From Flavobacterium sp. 9 (lineage in GTDB: Bacteria; Bacteroidota; Bacteroidia; Flavobacteriales; Flavobacteriaceae), in the NCBI RefSeq assembly GCF_002754195.1, contig NZ_PEEU01000001.1, positions 1,674,001 to 1,738,000 of the forward strand: a DNA stretch of 64,000 bases, given 5' to 3'. A program made the position numbers and the translations under genes. Under the pieces are notes generated by a model, which did not search any database, was not told the DNA's origin, and worked only from the letters and a program-made list of their open reading frames with translations. Shown here in pieces: positions 25,247 to 33,671 of this stretch. Each line of letters opens with the position of its first letter. Within the stretch, counting starts at the first letter, position 1.

Positions 25247-26836
25247 ATGGCAACAGCAGTACAAGCAGATGACGATTTAGTAGAATACGGTTATAGACGT
25301 GTAATCATTACGATTACTGCAGTACTTTGTGCACTGTTAGAAATTGTAGATACCACGATTGTAAACGTAGCTCTAACAGACATGCGAGGTAGCCTTGGTG
25401 CTACTTTAACTGATGTGGCTTGGGTAATTACAGCATACGCAATTGCGAATGTTATTGTAATTCCGATGACGAGTTGGCTATCACAACAATTTGGTAGACG
25501 TAATTATTTTGTGGCTTCGATCATCATATTTACAGTCTGTTCCTTTTTATGTGGTAATGCCAGTAATATTTGGGAACTGGTAGCTTTTAGGTTTGTTCAG
25601 GGTATGGGCGGTGGCGCATTACTGGTAACTGCACAAACTATTATTACCGAAAGTTATCCAATAGCAAAACGTGGTATGGCGCAAGCTATCTACGGAATGG
25701 GTGTAATTGTTGGTCCAACTTTAGGTCCGCCTTTGGGAGGATATTTAGTAGATAATTATTCTTGGCCTTATATTTTCTATATCAATATTCCATTGGGAAT
25801 TATTGCAACTATTTTGGCGCTAACTTTTGTAAGAAGTCCAAAATATGGTGAGAAATTAAAAGCAAATCAGGTTGACTGGTGGGGAATTATATTATTAGCC
25901 GCTTTTATTGGATCACTTCAATTCGTTCTGGAACACGGACAACAAGACGATTGGTTTAATGATTCACTTATTGTAACTCTAAGTGTTGTTACGGTTCTTG
26001 GATTAATTTTATTTGTTTGGAGAGAGCTTACTTATAAACATCCAATTGTAAATTTAAGTGTTCTAAAAGATGGAAATTTAAGAATTGGTACTGTAATGTG
26101 TTTCATTCTTGGTTTTGGTCTTTATGGATCGACGTTAATTATCCCAATCTACACGCAATCTATTTTAGGATGGACAGCAACAGATGCCGGATTATTATTG
26201 ATTCCTGGTTCGATTACAACGGCGATTATGATGCCATTTGTAGGTAATATGATTCAAAAAGGAGTTCCGCAAGGATATATGGTTGGAGTTGGATTTTTAG
26301 TTTTCTTCTTCTTTACCTTTATGATGCAAACTCGTATGACACCGGATACTGGTGTTGAACATATGTACTGGCCTTTAATCTTAAGAGGAATTGGTTTAGG
26401 ATTGCTATTTGTACCTATTACAACACTTTCGCTTTCGACCTTAAAAGGAAAACACATTGGTGAAGGAGCTGCTTTTACGGGAATGATGAGACAATTAGGT
26501 GGTTCATTTGGTATTGCGATTATTACCACTTTTATCACTCGTTTAAGTCAGGAACACAGAGTAAACTTATTGACCAATTTAGATCCTGCAAAATTCGATG
26601 TTCAGCAACGTATTGCAGGAATGCAAAGAGCTTTTATGTCTAAAGGATATAGCGCCGATGTTGCACTGAAAAAAGCTTATCAGGCACTGGAATATTCAGT
26701 AATGAAACAAAGTACAGTAATGGCCTATATGGATATTTTTATGTACTTAGGAATTATGTTCCTATGTTGTATACCAATTATTCTTTTAATTAAAAAAGGA
26801 AAAAACAAGATTAATCCTGCTGATGCAATGCATTAA
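25247..26836 (+). CDS. DHA2 family (EmrB-type) MFS drug exporter
   Basis: A 529-residue permease with about 14 membrane segments, the DHA2 layout. Motifs include LEIVDTTIVNVALTDM in helix 1, the motif A-like SWLSQQFGRRNYF, and motif C around GMGVIVGPTLGPPLGGYL. With the preceding adaptor and channel it forms a tripartite multidrug export system using the proton gradient. It is the last gene of the TetR operon and ends at a strong terminator. Confidence 0.93.
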   Translation: MATAVQADDDLVEYGYRRVIITITAVLCALLEIVDTTIVNVALTDMRGSLGATLTDVAWVITAYAIANVIVIPMTSWLSQQFGRRNYFVASIIIFTVCSFLCGNASNIWELVAFRFVQGMGGGALLVTAQTIITESYPIAKRGMAQAIYGMGVIVGPTLGPPLGGYLVDNYSWPYIFYINIPLGIIATILALTFVRSPKYGEKLKANQVDWWGIILLAAFIGSLQFVLEHGQQDDWFNDSLIVTLSVVTVLGLILFVWRELTYKHPIVNLSVLKDGNLRIGTVMCFILGFGLYGSTLIIPIYTQSILGWTATDAGLLLIPGSITTAIMMPFVGNMIQKGVPQGYMVGVGFLVFFFFTFMMQTRMTPDTGVEHMYWPLILRGIGLGLLFVPITTLSLSTLKGKHIGEGAAFTGMMRQLGGSFGIAIITTFITRLSQEHRVNLLTNLDPAKFDVQQRIAGMQRAFMSKGYSADVALKKAYQALEYSVMKQSTVMAYMDIFMYLGIMFLCCIPIILLIKKGKNKINPADAMH

Positions 26837-26857
26837 TAATAATTGATTTATAATACG

Positions 26858-26895
26858 AAAAAGCCGAACTATTTATTTAGTTCGGCTTTTTTATT
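26858..26895 (+). terminator. terminator after the efflux operon
   Basis: AAAAAGCCGAACTA (26858-26871) pairs with TAGTTCGGCTTTTT (26878-26891) and is followed by more T. Confidence 0.9.
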
Positions 26896-26929
26896 TTATG
26901 AATGAAAATTAGAAATATAATGATCTATG

Positions 26930-27082
26930 ATAATCCGAAGGGATTGAAATCCCGCTTACAATATTTTGGACTCAGAAGGGATTAAAATTCCGCCAATACA
27001 ATATTTTCAAACCTGAAGAAAATGTAAATCTTCCTTGTAACATCTCTAATCTGAAGGGATTGAAATCCCTCCCTACAATATG
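26930..27082. repeat. three copies of a GAAGGGATTGAAATCCC-type palindromic repeat
   Basis: Units near 26935-26964, 26974-27005 and 27051-27081 share the core GAAGGGATTRAAATYCC followed by CCNTACAATAT. The GGGATT/AATCCC core is self-complementary. Related units occur at 31331-31470. There is no coding potential. Confidence 0.65.
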
Positions 27083-27106
27083 CCCCGAATCTCCGAATCT
27101 CTACTA

Positions 27107-27226
27107 AAAAACTTAGTACCTCAGTCCCGAGGCTTCGGGATAGAACCTCAGAACCTTAAAAAAAACCTCTGAACCTTTGTCCCTTTGTCCCTTTGAACCT
27201 TTGAACCTTTGAACCTTTTTCAAAAA
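27107..27226. repeat. octamer-phased tract downstream of yaaA
   Basis: TTAGTACC/TCAGTCCC units and a small hairpin TCCCGAGGCTTCGGGA (about 27124-27139) are followed by CTTTGTCC, CTTTGTCC, CTTTGAAC, CTTTGAAC, CTTTGAAC with an exact 8-bp period. Together with the palindromic repeats this fills the gap between the efflux operon and yaaA (26837-27230); no gene is seen. Confidence 0.7.
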
Positions 27227-27230
27227 AAAC

Positions 27231-27989
27231 CTATCTCGTAAACACCAAATGATTTCCTTTAGAAAGATTCGAATCAAATTGATATCCTTCATAATTGAAA
27301 CCTTTTAAATCATCAATTGTTTCAGCATTTGTATCAATGATATAACGAACCATCATTCCTCTTGCTTTTTTAGCGAAGAAACTGATCATTTTAAGTTTTC
27401 CGTCTTTGTAATCTTTAAAGTCCGGCGTAATTACAGGAACTTTTAAAGCCTTTACATCTACAGCCGAAAAATATTCGTTACTGGCAAGATTTACGAACAA
27501 CTCCCCTTTTGCCAATTCTTTATTTAATGCTTTGGTAACTGTTGGTTTCCAGAATTCGTGCAGATTTTTATATTCCCCAACAGGCAATTTTGTTCCCATT
27601 TCTAAACGATACGCCTGCATTAAATCAAGAGGTTTCAAGATGCCGTAAAGTCCGGATAAAATTCGGAGTTTGCTTTGCAGCACTTCTAATTTTTCGACAG
27701 GAATTGTATAAGCGTCTAAACCTGTGTATACATCTCCATCAAAAGTATAAATTGCTGGACGTGCATTTTCTGGAGAAAAAGGTGTTTTCCATTCTTGATT
27801 TCTTTTCCAGTTTAAATCAGCTAATTTATCTGAGATAGACATTAATTCAGATAATTCAGTAGGTTTTTTAGGTTTTAGAACTTTATGAACCAAGCGTGCT
27901 TCTTTTAAAAAAGCTGGTTCTGTATATTGAGTTGTTGGTAATTCTTTTTCGAAATTTAAAGACTTCGCCGGCGATATAACAATTTTCAT
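27231..27989 (-). CDS. yaaA: peroxide stress protein YaaA
   Basis: A protein of 252 residues that matches the YaaA/DUF328 family over its full length. It begins MKIVISPAKSLNFEKELPTT and contains LYGILKPLDLMQAYRLEMGTKL, LFVNLASNEYFSAVD and FFAKKARGMMVRYII, all conserved in the family. In E. coli YaaA limits iron-driven oxidative damage; DNA binding has been reported for the family. It stands alone on the minus strand between repeat-rich gaps. A -7-like element (minus strand TATTTTTG, 28010-28017) lies about 20 bp upstream. Confidence 0.93.
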   Translation of the reverse strand: MKIVISPAKSLNFEKELPTTQYTEPAFLKEARLVHKVLKPKKPTELSELMSISDKLADLNWKRNQEWKTPFSPENARPAIYTFDGDVYTGLDAYTIPVEKLEVLQSKLRILSGLYGILKPLDLMQAYRLEMGTKLPVGEYKNLHEFWKPTVTKALNKELAKGELFVNLASNEYFSAVDVKALKVPVITPDFKDYKDGKLKMISFFAKKARGMMVRYIIDTNAETIDDLKGFNYEGYQFDSNLSKGNHLVFTR

Positions 27990-28090
27990 GTGTGCGTTTT
28001 TATAGAATTCAAAAATACAAATTGAATTTTTAAAAATAAGAGATCGGAATTGATTTGTTTGATATTGTTATAACAGCAACATATCAAAAA

Positions 28091-28261
28091 AAAAGCTCTA
28101 TCGTAGCAAAATATTTATAGAATTCAATAATCGATATATTTTTAAACCCCAGAGGGGTTATATATTTTATTCGAAAAACAAAAAAAAAGATATCACTCCA
28201 ATGGAGCTTTAATCAAAATCTATAAAAAAAACTATAAATATTTTGCTCCGCTGGAGCTTTT
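28091..28261. repeat. 30-bp inverted repeats bounding a 111-bp core
   Basis: The arms 28091-28120 and 28232-28261 are complementary at about 26 of 30 positions, with AGCAAAATATTTATAG and CTATAAATATTTTGCT perfectly paired and AAAAGCT/AGCTTTT at the ends. The core contains CCCCAGAGGGG and CACTCCAATGGAGCTTT palindromes. It resembles a small non-autonomous mobile or structural repeat; no open frame lies within. Confidence 0.6.
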
Positions 28262-28358
28262 CTTCATTTAAATATAATTTTATTAAAAATTGATATCACA
28301 AATTAAGAATTTCTATAAAAAAGTCTCCTTTACATTATAATAGGCATTTTCTATGTTG

Positions 28359-28366
28359 TAAATTTG
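28359..28366 (+). promoter_or_regulatory. -7 element upstream of cca
   Basis: TAAATTTG matches TAnnTTTG and lies 56 bp before the GTG start of cca. No clear -33 TTG is seen at the standard spacing. Confidence 0.4.
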
Positions 28367-28421
28367 CAGACGTTTCATTCTCTTCAAGAATAGAAATGTA
28401 TTATTTAAAATTAGTGAATTC

Positions 28422-29852
28422 GTGGCTATACAAACAAACTATAAAGCAGCTTTACAAAATAAAATCTTCGAAATTATTTCGCAAGCATCTCAAGAATTAA
28501 ACGTTGACAGTTATGTAATTGGCGGTTTTGTTCGTGATTTGCTTTTAAACCGAGGTTCTAAAAAAGACATTGATGTTGTTGCAGTTGGTAGCGGTATCGA
28601 ATTGGCACTTAAGGTTTCTGATTTATTACCTAAAAAACCTAAAGTTCAGGTTTTCAAAACTTACGGAACAGCAATGTTGCGTTTTGAAGATACTGATATT
28701 GAATTTGTTGGAGCCCGAAAAGAATCTTATAATTTTGAAAGCAGAAATCCAATTGTTGAAAACGGAACTCTTGAAGACGATCAAAATCGCCGTGATTTCA
28801 CCATAAATGCTTTGGCATTATCGTTGAATGAAAAAACATTTGGAGAACTATCTGACCCTTTTGGCGGATTGACTGATCTTGAAAATAAAACCATCAAAAC
28901 TCCTTTAGATCCAAGTATTACTTATTCTGATGATCCTTTGCGAATGCTTCGTGCAATTCGTTTTGCGAATCAATTAGGTTTTGAAATCGAGAAAAACTCA
29001 CTTGATGCGATTACCAAAAATGCAGATCGAATCAAGATCATTTCCGGTGAAAGAATTGTTGATGAATTAAACAAAATCCTTTCGACAGATAAACCTTCTA
29101 TCGGATTTTTACTTTTATATCAAACTGGACTTTTAGATATTATTTTACCTGAATTAACCGCTTTGAATCAGGTTGAAGAAATTGAAGGTCATACACATAA
29201 AAACAACTTTTATCACACATTAGAAGTTGTCGATAATATTTGCCCAAATACAGATGATGTTTGGTTACGTTGGTCAGCTTTATTGCATGATATTGGAAAA
29301 GCACCAACAAAACGTTTTACTAAAAAACAAGGCTGGACTTTTCACGGACATGAATTTCTAGGTGGAAAAATGGCTAAGAAAATATTCGAACGTTTACATA
29401 TGCCATTAAATCACAAAATGAAATTTGTGCAAAAAATGGTCGTTATGAGTTCGCGTCCAATTGTTTTGGCGCAGGATATTGTAACTGACAGCGCGGTTCG
29501 TCGTTTGGTTTTTGATGCCGGAGAAGATGTTGAAGATTTAATGACATTGTGTGAAGCTGATATTACGACCAAAAATCCATCGAAATTCAAGAAATATCAC
29601 AAAAACTTCGAAATCGTTCGCAAGAAAATTGTTGAAGTCGAAGAACGCGATCATGTACGTAATTTTCAACCGCCAATTTCCGGTGAAGAAATTATGGAAA
29701 TGTTTGATTTGAAACCTTCACGTGAAATTGGAGTTTTGAAAGAAGCTGTAAAAGAAGCAATTTTAGAAGGTGATATCCCGAATGAATATCAGGCTGCTTA
29801 TGATTTTGTAATTAAAAGAGCTGCAAAATTAAATCTAACGCTTAAAAAATGA
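28422..29852 (+). CDS. cca: CCA tRNA nucleotidyltransferase / polyA polymerase family with HD domain
   Basis: The protein has 476 residues. The nucleotidyltransferase head has GGFVRDLLL (34-42) and the metal-binding DID (49-51), then the class II block NRRDFTINALALSL and DPLRMLRAIRFANQLGF. A C-terminal HD domain follows, with HTLEVVDN and LLHDIGKAPTKRF. It adds or repairs the 3' CCA of tRNAs. The start is GTG at 28422, as no in-frame ATG fits. The stop overlaps the next start (ATGA), so the downstream small membrane protein is translationally coupled. Confidence 0.93.
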   Translation: MAIQTNYKAALQNKIFEIISQASQELNVDSYVIGGFVRDLLLNRGSKKDIDVVAVGSGIELALKVSDLLPKKPKVQVFKTYGTAMLRFEDTDIEFVGARKESYNFESRNPIVENGTLEDDQNRRDFTINALALSLNEKTFGELSDPFGGLTDLENKTIKTPLDPSITYSDDPLRMLRAIRFANQLGFEIEKNSLDAITKNADRIKIISGERIVDELNKILSTDKPSIGFLLLYQTGLLDIILPELTALNQVEEIEGHTHKNNFYHTLEVVDNICPNTDDVWLRWSALLHDIGKAPTKRFTKKQGWTFHGHEFLGGKMAKKIFERLHMPLNHKMKFVQKMVVMSSRPIVLAQDIVTDSAVRRLVFDAGEDVEDLMTLCEADITTKNPSKFKKYHKNFEIVRKKIVEVEERDHVRNFQPPISGEEIMEMFDLKPSREIGVLKEAVKEAILEGDIPNEYQAAYDFVIKRAAKLNLTLKK

Positions 29853-30220
29853 TAAAATTTTTTAAAATAGTTAATCTAATTATACTCTTAATAATAATTA
29901 TTTATCCTAATGTCAAGTTTTCAAAAGAGCTAAAAAAAATTAAAAAAAATAATTTCAAGTATAAGTTAATATTTGCTTCAGTATCCATAATTATTCCATT
30001 TGGTATGCTTTTAATTATCGCAAATTTAATAATAAGTCATTTTTTAAGAAATTTAGTAAATCCGGATGTTTATTATAATCAATATACTTTTACATTTATA
30101 ATACCTGCCATTATATTCCCTACAACGATTTTAGGAATATTATATTTTGCAAAATTCTATTTAAAAATAATTTCAAATACAAAAACAAAAAACGAAATCG
30201 AAATAATCGGAAAAGAATGA
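29849..30220 (+). CDS. small hydrophobic protein between cca and heme A synthase
   Basis: The protein has 123 residues with an N-terminal hydrophobic segment (about 5-20), a basic KKIKKNNFKYK stretch, and two more hydrophobic segments (about 41-65 and 80-106). No family is recognised. Its start overlaps the cca stop by 4 bp, and its stop overlaps the start of the heme A synthase gene by 4 bp. It is therefore translated as part of a coupled trio. A role near heme A synthesis or at the membrane is only a guess. Confidence 0.7.
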   Translation: MIKFFKIVNLIILLIIIIYPNVKFSKELKKIKKNNFKYKLIFASVSIIIPFGMLLIIANLIISHFLRNLVNPDVYYNQYTFTFIIPAIIFPTTILGILYFAKFYLKIISNTKTKNEIEIIGKE

Positions 30221-31242
30221 AAAAAGAGAATAAATCAGTAATCATTTGGTTACTATCAGGTTGTGTTTTATTATTTTTAATGGTTGTCGTGGGCGGAATT
30301 ACCCGTTTGACCAATTCAGGTTTATCAATGACGGATTGGCATTTGGTAACAGATACTTTCCCGCCGTTGACAGAAGCAAAATGGAATGAAGCTTTCGAGC
30401 AATACAAGAAATTTCCGGAATATCAAAAAATCAATATTCACAATGACTTTCAATTAGCCGATTATAAATTTATTTATTTCTGGGAATGGTTTCACCGTTT
30501 TATAGGAAGAATTATTGGATTGGTTTTCTTTGTGCCTTTTGTTTATTTCTTAATCAGAAAAAAACTGGATCGCGATACAATCAAAAAATGTATCGTTCTA
30601 TTGGCAATGGGAGCTTTTCAAGGTTTTCTGGGTTGGTTTATGGTTCGCAGCGGATTAATTGACAATCCGGATGTAAGTCACTTTAGACTTTCATTGCACC
30701 TTACTTTTGCATTTATCACTTTTGCTTATACTTTATGGGTTGCATTAGATTTAATATATCCAGAACGCAGCATTACAAAGGTAATTCCGCTTCGTAATAT
30801 TGCCAGATTTGCATTGGTAGCTTTATTAATTCAAATTATTTATGGTGGTTTTGTTGCAGGTTTAAATGCCGGATTAATTCACAATCACTGGCCTTTAATG
30901 AGCGACGGACAATTTATACACGATTCTGTTTTTATCGAGCAATCAACTTTGGTTAAAAACTTAATCGAAGGAAAAAGTGGTGTTCAGTTTGTACATAGAA
31001 CTTTTGCTTATGTCGTTGTAGCATTTATTCTTTTTCTATACTACAAAAGCACTAAATTTTCGCTTACAAGAAATCAATCACATGCCATAAAAACTCTGGT
31101 AGCTTTTGTTTTTATTCAATTTGCATTAGGCGTATTTACACTTTTATATAGCGTTCCGTTGGCTTTAGGATTAATTCACCAAATCATGGCTTTTTTCCTT
31201 TTGAGCGCAATGACATATACATTGCATAGATTGAGTAAATAA
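30217..31242 (+). CDS. ctaA: heme A synthase, COX15/CtaA family
   Basis: A membrane enzyme of 341 residues with about eight helices that oxidises heme O to heme A for cytochrome oxidase. Signatures include VVVGGITRLTNSGLSMTDW near the N terminus, and the heme-ligand regions WEWFHRFIGRIIG, HLTFAFITF, VQFVHRTFAYVVV and LIHQIMAFFLL. The length and layout fit the alphaproteobacterial/eukaryotic COX15-like subgroup. It ends at a perfect palindromic terminator. Confidence 0.93.
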   Translation: MKKENKSVIIWLLSGCVLLFLMVVVGGITRLTNSGLSMTDWHLVTDTFPPLTEAKWNEAFEQYKKFPEYQKINIHNDFQLADYKFIYFWEWFHRFIGRIIGLVFFVPFVYFLIRKKLDRDTIKKCIVLLAMGAFQGFLGWFMVRSGLIDNPDVSHFRLSLHLTFAFITFAYTLWVALDLIYPERSITKVIPLRNIARFALVALLIQIIYGGFVAGLNAGLIHNHWPLMSDGQFIHDSVFIEQSTLVKNLIEGKSGVQFVHRTFAYVVVAFILFLYYKSTKFSLTRNQSHAIKTLVAFVFIQFALGVFTLLYSVPLALGLIHQIMAFFLLSAMTYTLHRLSK

Positions 31243-31258
31243 TAAAAACTCTTGAAAA

Positions 31259-31290
31259 TAAAAAAATCCTTCAATTGAAGGATTTTTTTG
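31259..31290 (+). terminator. terminator after ctaA
   Basis: The palindrome AAAAAATCCTTCAATTGAAG continues into GATTTTTT (31261-31288), with A and T tracts on either side. Confidence 0.88.
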
Positions 31291-31330
31291 TTTTTAACTA
31301 TTTCAAACTTTTGATATTCGTTGTGTCAAT

Positions 31331-31470
31331 CGGATTAATCCCGAAGTTTCGGGACGGCCCTACAATATAAATCGAGCCTTTGGCTCTTTAATCTTTTGAT
31401 TTAACCAACCTCCATTAGACCGGATTAAAATCCGGCCCTACAAAATAGATCGAGCCTTTGGCTCTTTAAT
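31331..31470. repeat. two direct repeats with CGGATTNAATCC cores and GAGCCTTTGGCTC hairpins
   Basis: Copy 1 (about 31331-31388) and copy 2 (about 31421-31468) both carry CGGATTAAWATCC-like sequence, GGCCCTACAA, then ATCGAGCCTTTGGCTCTTTAAT with a small GAGCC/GGCTC hairpin. The first has an extra CCCGAAGTTTCGGG hairpin. They resemble the repeats at 26930-27082. Confidence 0.65.
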
Positions 31471-31519
31471 GTTGTATTGAATTCTAGGCGAATAATTTTA
31501 TTTATATTCTAAATAAAAT

Positions 31520-32287
31520 TTATCCCAACCAGGCTTTAAAATCTTGTACTTTTTCTCGGCTTACAATAACCTCATCTTCTTTATAAGTTGGTAAAATAAC
31601 TTTAAGGCGAGAATTGGTATAAACCTGAATTTCTTTTATTGCCGTAAGCGGAACAATATATTTTCTGCTTACGCGAAAGAAATCCTTCATGTCTAATTCC
31701 TGCTCCAGAACTTCTAAAGTCGAATCGATTAAATAGTTTCTATTGTCGAAAGTATGAATGTATGTTCCTTTATTTTCACTAAAAAAACATTCGATTTCTT
31801 CTGTTGTGATAACTTTTAAATGCTGTCCGATTTTAACTGTAAATCGCTTTTTAAAACTTTTCTCAAAAGGATTTGACAACATTCGGCGAATTTCTTCAAA
31901 ATCAGCCTGAAGATTCTGTGTTTCTGAGTTTAATTTAGGGATTCGGGTTTTGAATTTTGTAACGGCAACTTCCAAATCATCTTCATCAATTGGCTTCAAA
32001 AGATAATCAATGCTGTTTAGTTTAAAAGCTTTTAACGCATATTCATCATAAGCCGTTGTAAAAATAATAGCGCTTTGAATGTCTATTTTTTCAAAAATCT
32101 CAAACGATAAACCATCTGATAACTGAATATCAAGGAAAATTAAATCAGGATGTTGATTATTTGTAAACCAATGAATGGATTCTTCTACAGAATGCAACAT
32201 TGTTTCTACGGCAATATCTAGCTTTTCTAGTTTTCTCTGCAACAATCTTGCAGCTGGTTTTTCGTCTTCTATGATTAATGTGGTCAT
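31520..32287 (-). CDS. LytTR family response regulator
   Basis: A two-domain regulator of 255 residues. The receiver domain has acidic residues at the start (IIEDEKPAARLLQ), the phospho-acceptor D53 in PDLIFLDIQLSDG, and TAYDEYALKAFKLNSIDYLLKP. The C-terminal LytTR DNA-binding domain (about 150-250) includes VITTEEIECFFSENKGTYI, FFRVSRKYIVPLTAI and SREKVQDFKAWLG. It is the last gene of a minus-strand operon that includes its likely partner kinase and four 2TM proteins. Targets are unknown. Confidence 0.92.
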   Translation of the reverse strand: MTTLIIEDEKPAARLLQRKLEKLDIAVETMLHSVEESIHWFTNNQHPDLIFLDIQLSDGLSFEIFEKIDIQSAIIFTTAYDEYALKAFKLNSIDYLLKPIDEDDLEVAVTKFKTRIPKLNSETQNLQADFEEIRRMLSNPFEKSFKKRFTVKIGQHLKVITTEEIECFFSENKGTYIHTFDNRNYLIDSTLEVLEQELDMKDFFRVSRKYIVPLTAIKEIQVYTNSRLKVILPTYKEDEVIVSREKVQDFKAWLG

Positions 32288-32323
32288 TTACTAAAATGCA
32301 AAAGTTGAAAATTTAATATAAAA

Positions 32324-32701
32324 TTACTCCCATTTATTCTTATTCTGAGCTTCTTTCTCCATAATTTTTTGAATTTTCTTTTGTTCCCATTCGTCACCAA
32401 AAAAGAAATCACGACCAAAAACAGAAAATGCATGAATGACTAAAGCTATTCCCCAAAAAAATGCGGTTGAATAAATTTCCCAATCTCCGAAACCTCTCAC
32501 TTCAAAATGATTTCCTACATAACCAAAATGACCTCTATTCAAGTTTGAAATAATGATTATAACATTCACTATTAGATAAACCTTCAAATGCGAGTAAAAT
32601 CCTTTTATCCTTTTTACTTTTCTGTACGCTATATTATAACTTTCGTCTGTACTAAATTCATGTGCATATTCTTCATACATGCGTCTTCTAAATCGTCCCA
32701 T
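32324..32701 (-). CDS. 2TM domain protein (array member 4)
   Basis: The protein has 125 residues: a polar N terminus, YNIAYRKVKRIKGFYSHLKVYLIVNV with the first membrane helix, and a second helix around AFFWGIALVIHAFSVFG. The charged tail is DEWEQKKIQKIMEKEAQNKNKWE. The two helices with the KVxxIKGFYxHL lead-in define the 2TM domain family. The longer N terminus (RRRMYEEYAHEFSTDES) sets it apart from its siblings. It lies 37 bp upstream of the LytTR gene in the direction of transcription. Confidence 0.85.
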   Translation of the reverse strand: MGRFRRRMYEEYAHEFSTDESYNIAYRKVKRIKGFYSHLKVYLIVNVIIIISNLNRGHFGYVGNHFEVRGFGDWEIYSTAFFWGIALVIHAFSVFGRDFFFGDEWEQKKIQKIMEKEAQNKNKWE

Positions 32702-32720
32702 TTTACTTTGATTTAAAAAA

Positions 32721-33026
32721 TTATTGCCATTTGTTTTGATTCTCTTTTTCTTTTTCCATCAATTCTTTTATTTTTCTTTCTTCCCAGTCTTTTCCTAAAA
32801 CCGGAAATACTTCAAAAACTTTTAATCCATGAAAAACAACTCCAATTCCCCACCATAATAGTGGCCAGAAAAACCATAAATATTGTGGTGATGTCCACAA
32901 ATTTATAACTATCAATATAATATTCACAATGATAAAAGAAGTCAGATTTCCGTAGAAACCTTTAATGTTCTCTACTTTCTTTTTTGCTATATAATATTTA
33001 TCCTCTTCAGTAAATTTTACGTCCAT
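32721..33026 (-). CDS. 2TM domain protein (array member 3)
   Basis: The protein has 101 residues beginning MDVKFTEEDKYYIAKKKVENIKGFYGNL. Two membrane helices follow, then LHGLKVF-type FHGLKVFEVFPVLGKDWEERKIKELMEKEKENQNKWQ. A start 12 bp upstream (33038) is possible but would overlap the preceding gene. With 33026 the junction is TAA-NN-ATG, the same as at the two sister junctions, so I prefer it. Function unknown; it is probably a membrane partner in the LytTR system. Confidence 0.85.
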   Translation of the reverse strand: MDVKFTEEDKYYIAKKKVENIKGFYGNLTSFIIVNIILIVINLWTSPQYLWFFWPLLWWGIGVVFHGLKVFEVFPVLGKDWEERKIKELMEKEKENQNKWQ

Positions 33027-33028
33027 GA

Positions 33029-33358
33029 TTACTCCCATTTTTGTTTTTTTTCCTTTTTCTCTAAGATGCTTTTCAGCTTACGTTCTTCCCATTCTTCTCC
33101 AAAAATTTTAAAAGAAGCAAATATATCAACTGCAGATACCAGAAATGCAGTACTCCAAATTATCATTACCAAACTATTTAAATATCGAACTGGAAACACA
33201 TTTAACGGAAGTCCGAAATAGTTTTTTAAAGTAAACAAAATCAATCCAATACTATAGAAAAAAGCATGAATATAAAATGATTTCAGTTTAACTACTTTTC
33301 TGCTTGCTATCTGTCGCAGTTCATTTTTTTCCGGGGCATTATCAAAATCTTTTTCCAT
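33029..33358 (-). CDS. 2TM domain protein (array member 2)
   Basis: The protein has 109 residues beginning MEKDFDNAPEKNELRQIASRKVVKLKSFYIHAFFYSIG. It is the most diverged of the array: the second helix reads IIWSTAFLVSAVDIFASF in place of WWGIGxVxHGLKVF. The tail GEEWEERKLKSILEKKEKKQKWE is conserved. A start at 33370 would overlap the preceding gene; 33358 keeps the TAA-NN-ATG junction. It is co-transcribed with the kinase. Confidence 0.83.
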   Translation of the reverse strand: MEKDFDNAPEKNELRQIASRKVVKLKSFYIHAFFYSIGLILFTLKNYFGLPLNVFPVRYLNSLVMIIWSTAFLVSAVDIFASFKIFGEEWEERKLKSILEKKEKKQKWE

Positions 33359-33360
33359 AA

Positions 33361-33669
33361 TTATTTCCAAATTTGTTTTTGACTTACTTTTTCTTTGTCA
33401 ATGATTTCTTTTATTTTTTGTTGTTCCCATTCTTTATTAAAAAACGGAAAACAATCAAACGCTTTCAATCCGTGTAAAACAATCGGAATTCCCCAGCCCA
33501 ACAAAGAATACCAAAAATATAAGTAACCCGGTGAAGTCATTAGATTCACAACAATTACGATTGGATTACAGAGAAGATAAACCGTTAAATGCTGATAAAA
33601 CTTTTTAATTTCTTCGACCTTTTTTTGAGCCTGATAATAACGTTCTGAATCTGAATAATTTGTTCCCAT
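33361..33669 (-). CDS. 2TM domain protein (array member 1)
   Basis: The protein has 102 residues beginning MGTNYSDSERYYQAQKKVEEIKKFYQHLTVYLL. The second helix region is LGWGIPIVLHGLKAFDCFPFF and the charged tail is NKEWEQQKIKEIIDKEKVSQKQIWK. It starts 2 bp after the kinase stop (TAA-TC-ATG). It is close in pattern to the kinase's own C-terminal 2TM domain, suggesting that the array arose by tandem duplication. Confidence 0.87.
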   Translation of the reverse strand: MGTNYSDSERYYQAQKKVEEIKKFYQHLTVYLLCNPIVIVVNLMTSPGYLYFWYSLLGWGIPIVLHGLKAFDCFPFFNKEWEQQKIKEIIDKEKVSQKQIWK

Positions 33670-33671
33670 GA

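Larger units (their letters stand above)
27990..28421. other. intergenic stretch between yaaA and cca
   Basis: No gene is visible. The centre holds an inverted-repeat element (28091-28261) described separately, with GAGGGG/CCCC and CAATGGAG-type short palindromes inside. The right end holds TAAATTTG (28359-28366), a -7 element that fits cca. Confidence 0.6.

Noticed and set aside
26930..27082. Possible CRISPR array
   Set aside because: The units are degenerate, unevenly spaced, self-palindromic and have no cas genes; they are intergenic palindromic repeats.
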